Under the pieces are notes generated by a model. That model had not been told where the DNA came from. It saw only the letters and a program-made list of their open reading frames with translations, and did no database searches. A stretch of DNA of 64,000 nucleotides, taken from RGIG3178 sp964533965 (lineage in GTDB: Bacteria; Bacillota; Clostridia; Christensenellales; QAND01). Positions 7,547-15,993 of this stretch are shown piece after piece (within the stretch, counting starts at the first letter, position 1; each line of letters starts with the position of its first letter). The stretch is from NCBI GenBank assembly GCA_964533965.1, contig CAZHNN010000015.1, positions 1 to 64,000 of the forward strand. The letters run 5' to 3'. Position numbers and translations under genes: made by a program.

Positions 7547-9262
7547 TTATTTCGCGGGATCATCCAGGATATGGATGCCTTTGAGCTCTTCATCGCTTAA
7601 CCCATAGTCCTTCATTGCGCTTTTTCTTGTGATCATCCCCTGCTCCAGATCGCGGACAATAAGCTTCCTGTCCCGAAGCGACGGGTCTCCATATCCGCCT
7701 GAACCCGGCGTACGGCAGCTCAAAATGGTGCCGGGCGGCAGAGGCGTGTTGGATTTTTTGGAATCGAGGATGACGGGATGGTCGGATTCGGGGTCCACCA
7801 CAATCTTCCCCGGTGCCCCTTCCCGTCCGCCCAGAAGCCCCCACGGCGGCAGCTTTTGCCTGTCCGCCTTCACGGAGAACACGCACTGGTGGTCCAGGAT
7901 TTTAATGTCCTTGCGGATGCCAAGCCCGCCCCTGTATTGCCCCGCACCGCCGGAATCGGGGATCAGCGTATACTGCTCCACCCGGAGCGGGTATTCGCTC
8001 TCAAGGCTCTCGATCGGCAAATTCGACGTGTTGGTCAAATGCACCTGCACCGCATCGAGGCCGTCCCCGTTGTACCGTGCGCCGGAACCGCCCGCCACCG
8101 TTTCGAGATAGATATAGAACTTGTCTGTTTTGGGGTTCTCCCCGCCGAAGATAATGGAGGTGATCGCGCTGTTGCACCCCGCCACCACCTGTTGTGGTAC
8201 GGCTTGGGAGAGTGCGCCGAAGATGACGTCCACCACCCGCTGCGCCGTGTCTGTCCGCCCCGCCACCGCCGCGGGTTCCTTGCAGCACACGAGCGTGCCG
8301 GGCTTCGCCGCGTATTTGATCGCCCTATAGTACCCGCCGTTTGATGGCAGGCTTGAATCGAGAATGCACTTTAAGCTGTAATAGACGCAGGCGACAAGCG
8401 CCGTTTCGGTCAGGTTCAGCGCACCCTTTACCTGAGGTGGGTTGTTCATGAAATCCAAAAAGATCTCATCGTCCCTGATTTCGATCTTCACATGGATGGG
8501 TACCGGCGGGCCGCCCAGTCCGTCGGAATCGAGATAGTCCGTGAACTCGAAGGTGCCGTTGGGTATCTGCGTGATCGCGTTGCGCATCTTGCGCTCCGAA
8601 TAATCCAGAAGCTCCTTCATGCACGCCTTGATCGTTTCTTTTCCGTATTTCTGGCACGCCTCCTGCACGCGCTGCAGGCCCTTTTTGTTGCACGCGAACT
8701 GCGCGTGCAAATCCCCGCGCCGTATGTCGTTGATGCGGCAGTTCAACAAAATCAGCCGCAAAATGTCGTCGTCCAGTTCCCCTTTTCTGAAAATCTTCAC
8801 CGGTGGGATGCGGATGCCCTCTTCATAGATGGATTCGGAATCCGCGGCGTTGCTGCCCGGCACCCGCCCGCCCACGTCGTTGTGGTGGGCGATGTTGATC
8901 ACATACGCCACGATCTCCCCCTCGACAAACACCGGCGAGGCGATCGCGATGTCGGGCAGGTGTGTGCCGCCGCCGTTGTATGGGTCGTTCGCGATGAACA
9001 CGTCGCCGTCGTGGATGTCCTCCACCTTATAGTTCTTTTTGATCTCGCCCACCATGCCCAAAAGCGAACCCAAGTGCATTGGGATATGCTCCGCTTGCGC
9101 TATGGTGTTGCCGTCCGCGTCGAACACCGCGCAGGAGCAGTCCTTTCTCTCCTTGATGTTGGTGGAATAGGCGGATTTTATCAGCACCGCCCCCATCTCC
9201 TCCGCGATGGACATGAACGTGTTGCCGATCACCTCTATTAAAATGCCATCTACCTGTTTCAT
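7547..9262 (-). CDS. hyuB: Hydantoinase B/oxoprolinase family protein
   Basis: The 571-residue protein is the HyuB partner of the ATP-dependent hydantoinase/5-oxoprolinase/acetone-carboxylase family. Early motifs include AEEMGAVLIKSAYSTNIKER and the metal-site region HIPMHLGS...ANDPYNGGGTHLPD, and a late one is GYGDPSLRD. I chose the ATG at 9262 because GAGGAGGGG sits 7 bases upstream; a GTG at 9277 overlaps the hyuA stop and is an alternative. HyuA and HyuB work as a complex in the cytoplasm on cyclic amides or ketone-like substrates. Placed behind glutamate mutase genes, 5-oxoproline hydrolysis to glutamate is an attractive guess. Substrate prediction inside this family is unreliable. Confidence 0.9.
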   Translation of the reverse strand: MKQVDGILIEVIGNTFMSIAEEMGAVLIKSAYSTNIKERKDCSCAVFDADGNTIAQAEHIPMHLGSLLGMVGEIKKNYKVEDIHDGDVFIANDPYNGGGTHLPDIAIASPVFVEGEIVAYVINIAHHNDVGGRVPGSNAADSESIYEEGIRIPPVKIFRKGELDDDILRLILLNCRINDIRRGDLHAQFACNKKGLQRVQEACQKYGKETIKACMKELLDYSERKMRNAITQIPNGTFEFTDYLDSDGLGGPPVPIHVKIEIRDDEIFLDFMNNPPQVKGALNLTETALVACVYYSLKCILDSSLPSNGGYYRAIKYAAKPGTLVCCKEPAAVAGRTDTAQRVVDVIFGALSQAVPQQVVAGCNSAITSIIFGGENPKTDKFYIYLETVAGGSGARYNGDGLDAVQVHLTNTSNLPIESLESEYPLRVEQYTLIPDSGGAGQYRGGLGIRKDIKILDHQCVFSVKADRQKLPPWGLLGGREGAPGKIVVDPESDHPVILDSKKSNTPLPPGTILSCRTPGSGGYGDPSLRDRKLIVRDLEQGMITRKSAMKDYGLSDEELKGIHILDDPAK

Positions 9263-9273
9263 GCCGCCCCTCC

Positions 9274-11316
9274 TCACACGCTTATGATGATGTTGCCGTA
9301 GCCGTCGATGGTAAAATGCGTATCTGGCGGTATGACAGTCGTCGAATCCATCTGCTCGACGATGCAGGGCCCCTGCGCCGATTCGAGGCTGCCCAGCTTC
9401 GCCCTGTCATACACGGGGCATCGTATCGCGCCCGTCTTTTCAAAATACACGTCCCTTGTGTCCAAAAGCGCGCTGCCAAGGCCGCCCAGCATCTTGTTGA
9501 TCTTTGTCAGCTCGGGCTTTTTCACAAGCCCGATCGCCTCGGTGCGGAAGTTCACGAACTGCACCGGCGCGTTCGGGTTGTAATAGCCGTAGTTTTTCTC
9601 ATGTTCGCGGAAAAAGCTCTGCTTGATCTCATCGAACGCCATATCGTCAATGCGCTCCGGCACCTCCACCTGAAGTTCGTAGTTCTGGCCTATGTAGCGC
9701 ATCTCCACCACATTCCGGAAACGCCTGTCCTCTTCTGCCACCTTCTCAGACTCAAGCCATTCGTTGCCCTGCTCGATAAGCGGTGCGAAAAGGTCGTTTA
9801 TCTGATTGGGCGTCGCCTCGTCGTATCGTAAAAGTGCCGTCTTCACATAGCTCTTTTTGATGTCCGCCGTCAAAAGGCCTAGCGCGCACAGCGTGCCGGG
9901 GGAGGGCGGGATCAGCACGGTTTTAATGCCCATGTCCTGCGCCAATTGCACGGCGTGCAGCGGGCCCGCGCCGCCGTAGGCGACAAGCACGAAATCCGAG
10001 GGGTTGTACCCGCGCTCAACGGTGATCACGCGTATCGCCCGAGCCATGTTGGAATTCACAACGCTTACGATGCCTGCCGCCGCCTGTTGCACCGAAAGGC
10101 CCATCCGATCCGCGATCTTCTCCCGTATGGCCTTTTCGGCGAACTCCGCCTCTATCTTCATGCGCCCGCCCAAAAAGTGTTTGGGGTTAATGCGGCCCAG
10201 CACAAGGTTGGCGTCCGTCACCACCGGGTTTTCCCCACCCAAGCCGTAGCAGGCGGGCCCGGGCATCGCCCCCGCGCTCTCGGGACCGACTTTCAGCGCC
10301 CCGCCGCTGTCGATATAGGCAATGCTGCCGCCGCCCGCACCTACCGCGTGCACGTCTATCATCGGCACGCCGGACGGCAGACCGCAGATCTTGCGCTTGG
10401 TGGTGTATTCGGCGACGCCATCGACGACAAGTGATACGTCCGTGCTGGTTCCGCCCATGTCGTAGGTGATAAGGTTTTGAAATCCGGCGAACCGGCTTAC
10501 ATACATCGCCCCCACAACCCCGGCGCTTGGGCCGGAAAGCGCCGTCTGTACCGGCGTTTCGATGGTGGAACGGATGGACATCACCCCGCCGTTGGACTGG
10601 GTGATATAGGGCTCCACCGGCACGCCCAGCTCTTGTACGCGAAGCTGTAGGTTGTGGATGTATTGCTTCATCTTGGGGCCGAGGTAGGCGTTGATGACTG
10701 TGGTGCTCAGCCGCTCGAATTCCCGGAACTCCGGCAATATTGAGGAGGATACGGAGCAATAGACATCGGGCAGTATCTCTTTGACACAACCCTCCGCGAT
10801 CCTCTCATTGCCGTCGTTGAGGTAGGAGAACAAAAAGCAGATGGCGAGGGCTTCGATGCCCTCCCCCTTAAGTTCCGCCAGCACCCTTTTGATCTCTTCG
10901 GGGTCGGCTTGTTGCAGCATCGCTGCATCGGATGTGACGCGCTCGCCAATCTCGCGCCTAAGAGAGCGCTTTATCAGCGTCTCCGGCTTGTCCTCAAAGA
11001 GGTTATAGAGGCTGGGCCGCGTCTGCCGCCCGATCTCGAGGATATCCCGAAAGCCCTTCGTGGTAATAAGCGCGGTTTTGGCGCCCTTGCGCTCGATGAT
11101 CATGTTGGTCGCGACGGTGGTGCCGTGCCCGAAATAGCTGACTTCGGCCGCTTCCACGCTGTTTTCCTCCAACACAGCCTTCGCCCCGTTCATGATGGCG
11201 ATGGACTGGTCGCGGGGCGTTGAAGACAGCTTATAGGTATGGCATTTTCCGGTCTGTGCGTTCAATAGGGTTACGTCGGTAAACGTTCCGCCGACGTCGA
11301 TGCCGATCCTGTACAT
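9274..11316 (-). CDS. hyuA: Hydantoinase A/oxoprolinase family protein
   Basis: This 680-residue ASKHA-type ATPase subunit begins with the phosphate-binding motif GIDVGGTFTDV (5-15), followed by GHGTTVATN at 63-71 and the second nucleotide motif DMGGTSTDV at 286-294. In this family HyuA phosphorylates the substrate and HyuB completes ring opening or carboxylation. It overlaps the hyuB region and is preceded by GGAGGAAG at the right distance from its ATG. Members include N-methylhydantoinase, 5-oxoprolinase and acetone/acetophenone carboxylases. Which reaction applies here cannot be read from sequence, but the operon context favours glutamate or dicarboxylate chemistry. Confidence 0.92.
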   Translation of the reverse strand: MYRIGIDVGGTFTDVTLLNAQTGKCHTYKLSSTPRDQSIAIMNGAKAVLEENSVEAAEVSYFGHGTTVATNMIIERKGAKTALITTKGFRDILEIGRQTRPSLYNLFEDKPETLIKRSLRREIGERVTSDAAMLQQADPEEIKRVLAELKGEGIEALAICFLFSYLNDGNERIAEGCVKEILPDVYCSVSSSILPEFREFERLSTTVINAYLGPKMKQYIHNLQLRVQELGVPVEPYITQSNGGVMSIRSTIETPVQTALSGPSAGVVGAMYVSRFAGFQNLITYDMGGTSTDVSLVVDGVAEYTTKRKICGLPSGVPMIDVHAVGAGGGSIAYIDSGGALKVGPESAGAMPGPACYGLGGENPVVTDANLVLGRINPKHFLGGRMKIEAEFAEKAIREKIADRMGLSVQQAAAGIVSVVNSNMARAIRVITVERGYNPSDFVLVAYGGAGPLHAVQLAQDMGIKTVLIPPSPGTLCALGLLTADIKKSYVKTALLRYDEATPNQINDLFAPLIEQGNEWLESEKVAEEDRRFRNVVEMRYIGQNYELQVEVPERIDDMAFDEIKQSFFREHEKNYGYYNPNAPVQFVNFRTEAIGLVKKPELTKINKMLGGLGSALLDTRDVYFEKTGAIRCPVYDRAKLGSLESAQGPCIVEQMDSTTVIPPDTHFTIDGYGNIIISV

Positions 11317-11337
11317 GGCGCTTCCTCCAAAGCAGAA

Positions 11338-11481
11338 TTATTGGGACACGCGGGGGAGCGGTTTTGCATTTCCCCGTTTTTTATACATCATTTTTTTGGT
11401 GACCTCGCCGCTGGACAGGGTAACGCAGGGAGGTTTGACCGGCGTACCGTATGTCTGGAGCTGCCGCGCCAGAGTCGCCAT
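11338..11481 (-). CDS. Possible 47-residue protein in the operon, unknown
   Basis: A short frame starts at ATG 11481, eight bases after the DUF4387 stop, and runs to TAA at 11338, filling most of the gap before hyuA. Its codon choice resembles the neighbouring genes, and the product is basic, reading MATLARQLQTYGTPVK at the start. The ribosome site is weak (GGAG about 13 bases upstream) and I recognise no family. It may be a real small subunit or a chance open frame. Confidence 0.3.
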   Translation of the reverse strand: MATLARQLQTYGTPVKPPCVTLSSGEVTKKMMYKKRGNAKPLPRVSQ

Positions 11482-11488
11482 TGCGTTT

Positions 11489-11806
11489 CTATAGCTCCAG
11501 CTCCGCCCCCAGCAGCGGCCCATGCTGCTGCGCACCGTAGACGTCCGTCTCTCCGAGGTCGCCTGAGGCAATGGGGCGCACGATCGTGATCTTGACGGCC
11601 TTTGCCGGCTTAAACTCTACAATGTTGATGATTTTGCCCTCCGACACATTGTAGAGCCTACAGACAAGCGCATGGTTCACAGCCTTCGCCGCACAGACGC
11701 GCCCGAACGTCTCCCAGTCCTTGAATATGATGTCCAGCGTCAGCTCGTAGGGTCCGGAGTTCTTGCTGCGGATGACCTCGGCGATATCGATGAGCTTCAC
11801 TTTCAT
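11489..11806 (-). CDS. DUF4387 family protein, partner of the AtuA-like protein
   Basis: The 105-residue protein reads MKVKLIDIAEVIRSKNSGPYELTLDIIF at the N-terminus, the pattern of DUF4387, which is repeatedly found fused to or next to DUF1446/AtuA proteins. Its ATG overlaps the stop of the AtuA-like gene by 4 bases, so the two are probably made in equal amounts and form a complex. The function is not established. No signal peptide or membrane segment is present, so it should be cytoplasmic. Confidence 0.8.
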   Translation of the reverse strand: MKVKLIDIAEVIRSKNSGPYELTLDIIFKDWETFGRVCAAKAVNHALVCRLYNVSEGKIINIVEFKPAKAVKITIVRPIASGDLGETDVYGAQQHGPLLGAELEL

Positions 11807-13170
11807 TTCACGCCTCCGATTCGTTCCATCGTAACCGGGAACAATTCAAGTGGGTCGTCGACTTCCATCAGATGGTACAACGAGAACACGTACACTTCGC
11901 CTGCTTTGAAATCGGATGGGGAGTAAGGGAAAGCGAGGTTCCCGGCGGTGGACATCCGACCGGGGTATCCGAAGTGCAGCATCGTGGAGCGTGCGAAGCT
12001 GCACACGGTGTTGGCGATGGCCTGCGTGTCCGCCACGGCCTCGATTACAATACCGAGTTCGTGTCCACAGGCCTGCGGCGTCGGCTCCAGCGCACCCATT
12101 ACGCCATTCCGGCCGTAGATTTTGAAGTCAAGGAAATATTTCAGATCCTGGGATTTGAAATTGTCGGCGACCCGCTCGCGCACGCCCGCGATGATGTCGT
12201 CGATCTTCGTGATCATCACGGGATCTCTCGTTCCGGCGATGGACACTGTGCGATAACCGATTTTCTTTACGCCTTCGAGTTTCAGCGTGTACCGCTCTGT
12301 CGGCACGAACCGGCTGCCGCGTACTGTGACGGCGCGTTCGCCCGTCTGCTCGAAGGAGGTTTCCGCCAGATCCAAAGAGCCGCCCGGCCCCGGCAGCACG
12401 TAGGGATTCGTCTTCTCGTAGAGCGTGTGGGCCGCCACGGAGAGCGTGGTGCACTTCCTCGTGGGATATAATGGCTCCACGCGGAAATAGTCGCTGCCCA
12501 GCCATCCGAACATGCAATCGCTGCCGCTGCCGGGCGTCGCCGCAATGGCTGCGCACTCCAGTATCTTGCCCAAGTGGATCGCAAGCCCCCTATCGTATCC
12601 CTGGCGCACGGCCAGCGCCGCGAACACGGCCGGGTCGTAGGCGCGGCCTGCCACGATCACATCCGCGCCCATGTCCAGCGCTCGGACGAATGGCTCCACG
12701 CCCATCTGCGCCACGACGCGCACGGTGGCGTCGAGATCCCGTTCCGATAATTCGGGCGCAGGTTCGAGCGACCTCACCCGTCCCGAGCGCATGGCGGTGC
12801 GCACGATTTCCTTGTCCACATCCGCGGGGATGACGGCCATGTTGAATTTCAGGCCCTTTTCGCACGCGATCTCGCGCACGATTTCCACGCACCACTCAAG
12901 GTGCGGTGCTGCGCCGCTCCCACCGGCCGTGCCCACAACCACGGGGATGCCCGCCTCGGCGCCTGCCGCCAGCATGATCTCCAAGTCGCGCTTGACGGCG
13001 CTGCGATCTGTAAAGGACACGCCTGCGCCCAGATAATAAGGCCCCGGATCCGTGCTGCCGGCGTCTACTGCGATCACGTGCGGCTTTCTACGCATGCCCT
13101 CCTCAAATGAGGCCAGAGGGAAGCCGTAGCCAAGGATCGCAGTGGTGGAGAGGATGCGAAGTTCTTCCAT
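11803..13170 (-). CDS. Acyclic terpene utilisation AtuA-like protein (DUF1446)
   Basis: The 455-residue protein belongs to DUF1446, with early segments VIAVDAGSTDPGPYYLG and VVGTAGGSGAAPHLEW, then ADVIVAGRAYDPAVFAA in the middle. I chose the ATG at 13170 because AGGAGG lies 7 bases upstream; a longer frame to 13212 has no ribosome site. AtuA was named from citronellol/geraniol degradation in Pseudomonas, but its reaction is not settled. Here the gene follows methylaspartate ammonia-lyase, so a role in handling mesaconate or a derived acid is a reasonable inference. A 12-bp hairpin lies between it and the lyase gene. Confidence 0.87.
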   Translation of the reverse strand: MEELRILSTTAILGYGFPLASFEEGMRRKPHVIAVDAGSTDPGPYYLGAGVSFTDRSAVKRDLEIMLAAGAEAGIPVVVGTAGGSGAAPHLEWCVEIVREIACEKGLKFNMAVIPADVDKEIVRTAMRSGRVRSLEPAPELSERDLDATVRVVAQMGVEPFVRALDMGADVIVAGRAYDPAVFAALAVRQGYDRGLAIHLGKILECAAIAATPGSGSDCMFGWLGSDYFRVEPLYPTRKCTTLSVAAHTLYEKTNPYVLPGPGGSLDLAETSFEQTGERAVTVRGSRFVPTERYTLKLEGVKKIGYRTVSIAGTRDPVMITKIDDIIAGVRERVADNFKSQDLKYFLDFKIYGRNGVMGALEPTPQACGHELGIVIEAVADTQAIANTVCSFARSTMLHFGYPGRMSTAGNLAFPYSPSDFKAGEVYVFSLYHLMEVDDPLELFPVTMERIGGVK

Positions 13171-13245
13171 GATAAACCTCCTGTAGGGCGGGGCTCTGCA
13201 CCCGCCCATCACTGAAGATAAGATTTACAGCTTTTAACCTGCCCT

Positions 13246-13272
13246 TATGTCGCAACGCGGCGTTGCGACATA
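13246..13272. repeat. Intercistronic hairpin between mal and the AtuA-like gene
   Basis: Twelve-base arms (TATGTCGCAACG and its complement) around a 3-base loop lie in the 116-base gap inside the operon. There is no T-run, so it is more likely an mRNA processing or stability element than a terminator. Confidence 0.7.
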
Positions 13273-13286
13273 TTCAGGGGGGAATG

Positions 13287-14540
13287 TCATCGCAACGACA
13301 GAGGGGATGTTAAAGCCAATATCCTTTGCATCTCATTATATACGATCATAAACCCCTCATCCACGCCCATGCCGGGCTTGGCGAGGATCTGGTCAGGCTT
13401 GGATGCCATCGCCGCGTGCACGCAGACCTCGGCGGAGCGGTTTGTCTCGTTGCATGTGCCGCCCTGGTACGCGCCAATATTCTTTTGCTTGCAATAGAGC
13501 ACGGCCTCGATCGTGTTGCCAATACCCCCCAGGTCGGGTGTCTTGATCTGTATCATATGACCGGCACGGTTGTCAGCGAAATACCGGATGTCCTCGAGCG
13601 TGTTGCACCATTCGTCCGCCACGATCTCCACGCGTATGCCGCGGCTGTCCACCAGGTGTGTAAGCTGTGCGAGCGCTTCCATCTGCGCTTCCCGCCCCTC
13701 CTCGTCCACAGGGCCCTCGATGCGAAGCTTCAATGGGCTGGCGGCCTTTTCCAGCCTGGCGAGATAGGAGACGATGCGGTCATAATCCTCGTTGAAGGCC
13801 AGCCCTAGCGTACCGTAGACGTCGATGTGCAGCACGGGGGCATAGTCTTCATGGGGTCTGAGCGTATGCACGCGCTTACTGAGCCACTTCACATAATCCA
13901 GCAGCAGCTCACCGTCCGCCCCGAGCTTCGTATTCACGTTGTTGATGAGGCCATGGGGCAGCACGTCCGCACCCTTTAGGATCATCTTGTCCACATTATC
14001 ATAGCGGTTATCGCCGGACTGTGTGAAGATGGGGATGGGTTCCCGCGATACCTCTGTGCCATATTCCTCCGCGGCCACCTCGGCCATGAGACGGTGCCGC
14101 GATTTTGCTGCGGCGTCCAACAGTGCCTGTGAAACGCCGTAGCGGATTGCCGTATGCAGTGGTTTGCCCGTATTGGGATCTGCGATTTTTTCGATCATTT
14201 CGGCCGCCTGCCGGAAACCGATGAACTCAGCGCCAACAAGAAGCGGTGCGACTTGCTCCATGATCACGGGGATGAAATCCCTCGCGAGGAACAACGGGTC
14301 ACGCCCGCCCGTGCCCGAGTATTGCACTGCGGCGCAGTCGCCGTGGGCGATCTGTCCGTCCGAAAGTTTGAAAAGCACCGACACGGACTCGCCAGCCTGC
14401 CTTATTGCCGTAAAACCCCCCGTGACCGGTTCCCCGCGATACGTAAAGCCGTCCGGCTCGGCGTTTCTTTTGATGGCGCGCTGGTCGTCGAAGAAGAAAC
14501 CGGTGCGCCCCGGGGCGCAAATGACGTCTATTATTTTCAT
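13287..14540 (-). CDS. mal: Methylaspartate ammonia-lyase
   Basis: This 417-residue enolase-superfamily enzyme removes ammonia from (2S,3S)-3-methylaspartate to give mesaconate. Counting residues, H196 (VLPHG) and K333 (QIKTPD) match the catalytic His194/Lys331 pair known from the Citrobacter and Clostridium enzymes. D240, E275 and D309 match the magnesium ligands with the same two-residue offset. It starts 3 bases after the glmE stop and is the second enzymatic step of the methylaspartate route of glutamate fermentation. Mesaconase and citramalate lyase genes are not visible in the window. Identification is very strong. Confidence 0.97.
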   Translation of the reverse strand: MKIIDVICAPGRTGFFFDDQRAIKRNAEPDGFTYRGEPVTGGFTAIRQAGESVSVLFKLSDGQIAHGDCAAVQYSGTGGRDPLFLARDFIPVIMEQVAPLLVGAEFIGFRQAAEMIEKIADPNTGKPLHTAIRYGVSQALLDAAAKSRHRLMAEVAAEEYGTEVSREPIPIFTQSGDNRYDNVDKMILKGADVLPHGLINNVNTKLGADGELLLDYVKWLSKRVHTLRPHEDYAPVLHIDVYGTLGLAFNEDYDRIVSYLARLEKAASPLKLRIEGPVDEEGREAQMEALAQLTHLVDSRGIRVEIVADEWCNTLEDIRYFADNRAGHMIQIKTPDLGGIGNTIEAVLYCKQKNIGAYQGGTCNETNRSAEVCVHAAMASKPDQILAKPGMGVDEGFMIVYNEMQRILALTSPLSLR

Positions 14541-14543
14541 GAT

Positions 14544-15992
14544 TTACCTTGGCCTCCCCGTCAGACTTCCATTTCCGATCGCATAGATGTCGTCGATGAC
14601 CATCTGGAAACCCGGCTCGCGCCGCTCCGCCTTGGCTCTCTCGTTCATTTTGTCTCGATGGAAGTCCAATATCCTTTTGCTAAAGGGCAGATTGCCGGTG
14701 TTCAAAAGCCGTACCGCGCCTCTGTTGTCGCGCGCCGGCAGTATTTTCCCTGCGTTGTTTACGCTGGGTGCGAAAGGCACGTCGATCACGCCCGCCTCGA
14801 AAGCCCGCACGGCGCCGGCCGCAGTATTTCCTTCACCAAGCTCCAGCGCCTTGTCCAGTATGCAGCGCGTTTCTTCGAGAATCGCGGCCATCTCGTCGTC
14901 CAACTCGTGTGAGAGCGGCATGCGTTGATCCGCAAGCATGCTCACGATCTGCCTGGACGTCCGCAAGCCCTGCGCGTTGGCCTCCATCGTAGGGATGCCC
15001 AGCGCCTCATGCGGCGACTTTGTGATGACTTTTGTGGCCCCGGAGAGCGCCGCGGTAGCCGCGCCCCAGGCGATCACGCCGAAGGCTTTGGCTTCGTCCT
15101 GCGGGAAGCCGCCCATCCATTCGTGCAGTACCGTGGTGACGGACACGTTCGAAAAGCCGAATCGGTTGAGGTATTCCGACGCTAGCGTCTCCAGCGTGCG
15201 CATCGCCGCTACGTCCTGCACGAGGCAGCCGCACTGCCCGTAACCCAGTGTGATGTCGGATACACCCTGCTCCGCCGCCAGCAGCGCTTCGAGCACAGCC
15301 ACGGCGTGTGATATGCAGGGCGGCACAAGCGTGCCAGTCAAAGGACCGAAGGGTTCGCGGTTGATCGCCACGCCGGCTTGCGCGTAGAGGCCCACAAGCC
15401 GATCCACGTATTGCCAGTCCCGGATCGTCTTCTCCAGCGGCACGCGCTTGGCGTAGGGGATATTGTAGGATATGCCGCCTCCCTCATACGCCGAGAAACC
15501 GCCGGCGATGCATATTTCCGCCAACAGCCGCGCGTCCGGCGTGCCGTGGCGCACCTGCAAGGGGATGTTCACCGACTCTACGACCCGCCGGCAGGCTGCA
15601 ACACCGTGGTTGACAGCGGGGAAGCCGTTTAAAAGCGACCGACCGGCCTGGGTGCTCTCAATGATGCCCCGATCCGCCTCTTCATAGAGGTTCTGACGCG
15701 TGTAACTGTCGATCGTGGTGGGCAGCAGATCGGCTTCGCCTTCCTTTTCTAAATATTGCATAAGCCTGATATGCTCCTCCGGCAGCGCCACGCCGGCACG
15801 AGGCTGCAAAAGCGTTTCGCCCCTTTTCTTTGCGAGTGCGAGCCGTTCGGGAAAACTTCGGCTGGTGGGCATCGCCTTATGATAGGTCACAGCCTCGTCG
15901 AAATTTACGTCCGCGCCGGTGGGCCACTGGCGAAGTACTTCTTCACGGATTTTCCTAAATTCCTCGATGTTCATCATACGGTTATCCGCCAT
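14544..15992 (-). CDS. glmE: Methylaspartate (glutamate) mutase, E subunit
   Basis: The 482-residue protein is the large TIM-barrel subunit of adenosylcobalamin-dependent glutamate mutase, which converts L-glutamate to (2S,3S)-3-methylaspartate by radical rearrangement. Family segments include RAGVALPEEHIRLMQYL, QVRHGTPDARLLAEI and HEWMGGFPQDEAKAFGVI. I take the ATG at 15992, one base after the glmL stop; a TTG at 16004 is an alternative. The active enzyme is a tetramer of two E and two S subunits with cobalamin at the interface. Gene order S-L-E-mal is that of classic glutamate-fermenting clostridia. Confidence 0.96.
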   Translation of the reverse strand: MADNRMMNIEEFRKIREEVLRQWPTGADVNFDEAVTYHKAMPTSRSFPERLALAKKRGETLLQPRAGVALPEEHIRLMQYLEKEGEADLLPTTIDSYTRQNLYEEADRGIIESTQAGRSLLNGFPAVNHGVAACRRVVESVNIPLQVRHGTPDARLLAEICIAGGFSAYEGGGISYNIPYAKRVPLEKTIRDWQYVDRLVGLYAQAGVAINREPFGPLTGTLVPPCISHAVAVLEALLAAEQGVSDITLGYGQCGCLVQDVAAMRTLETLASEYLNRFGFSNVSVTTVLHEWMGGFPQDEAKAFGVIAWGAATAALSGATKVITKSPHEALGIPTMEANAQGLRTSRQIVSMLADQRMPLSHELDDEMAAILEETRCILDKALELGEGNTAAGAVRAFEAGVIDVPFAPSVNNAGKILPARDNRGAVRLLNTGNLPFSKRILDFHRDKMNERAKAERREPGFQMVIDDIYAIGNGSLTGRPR

Positions 15993-15993
15993 G

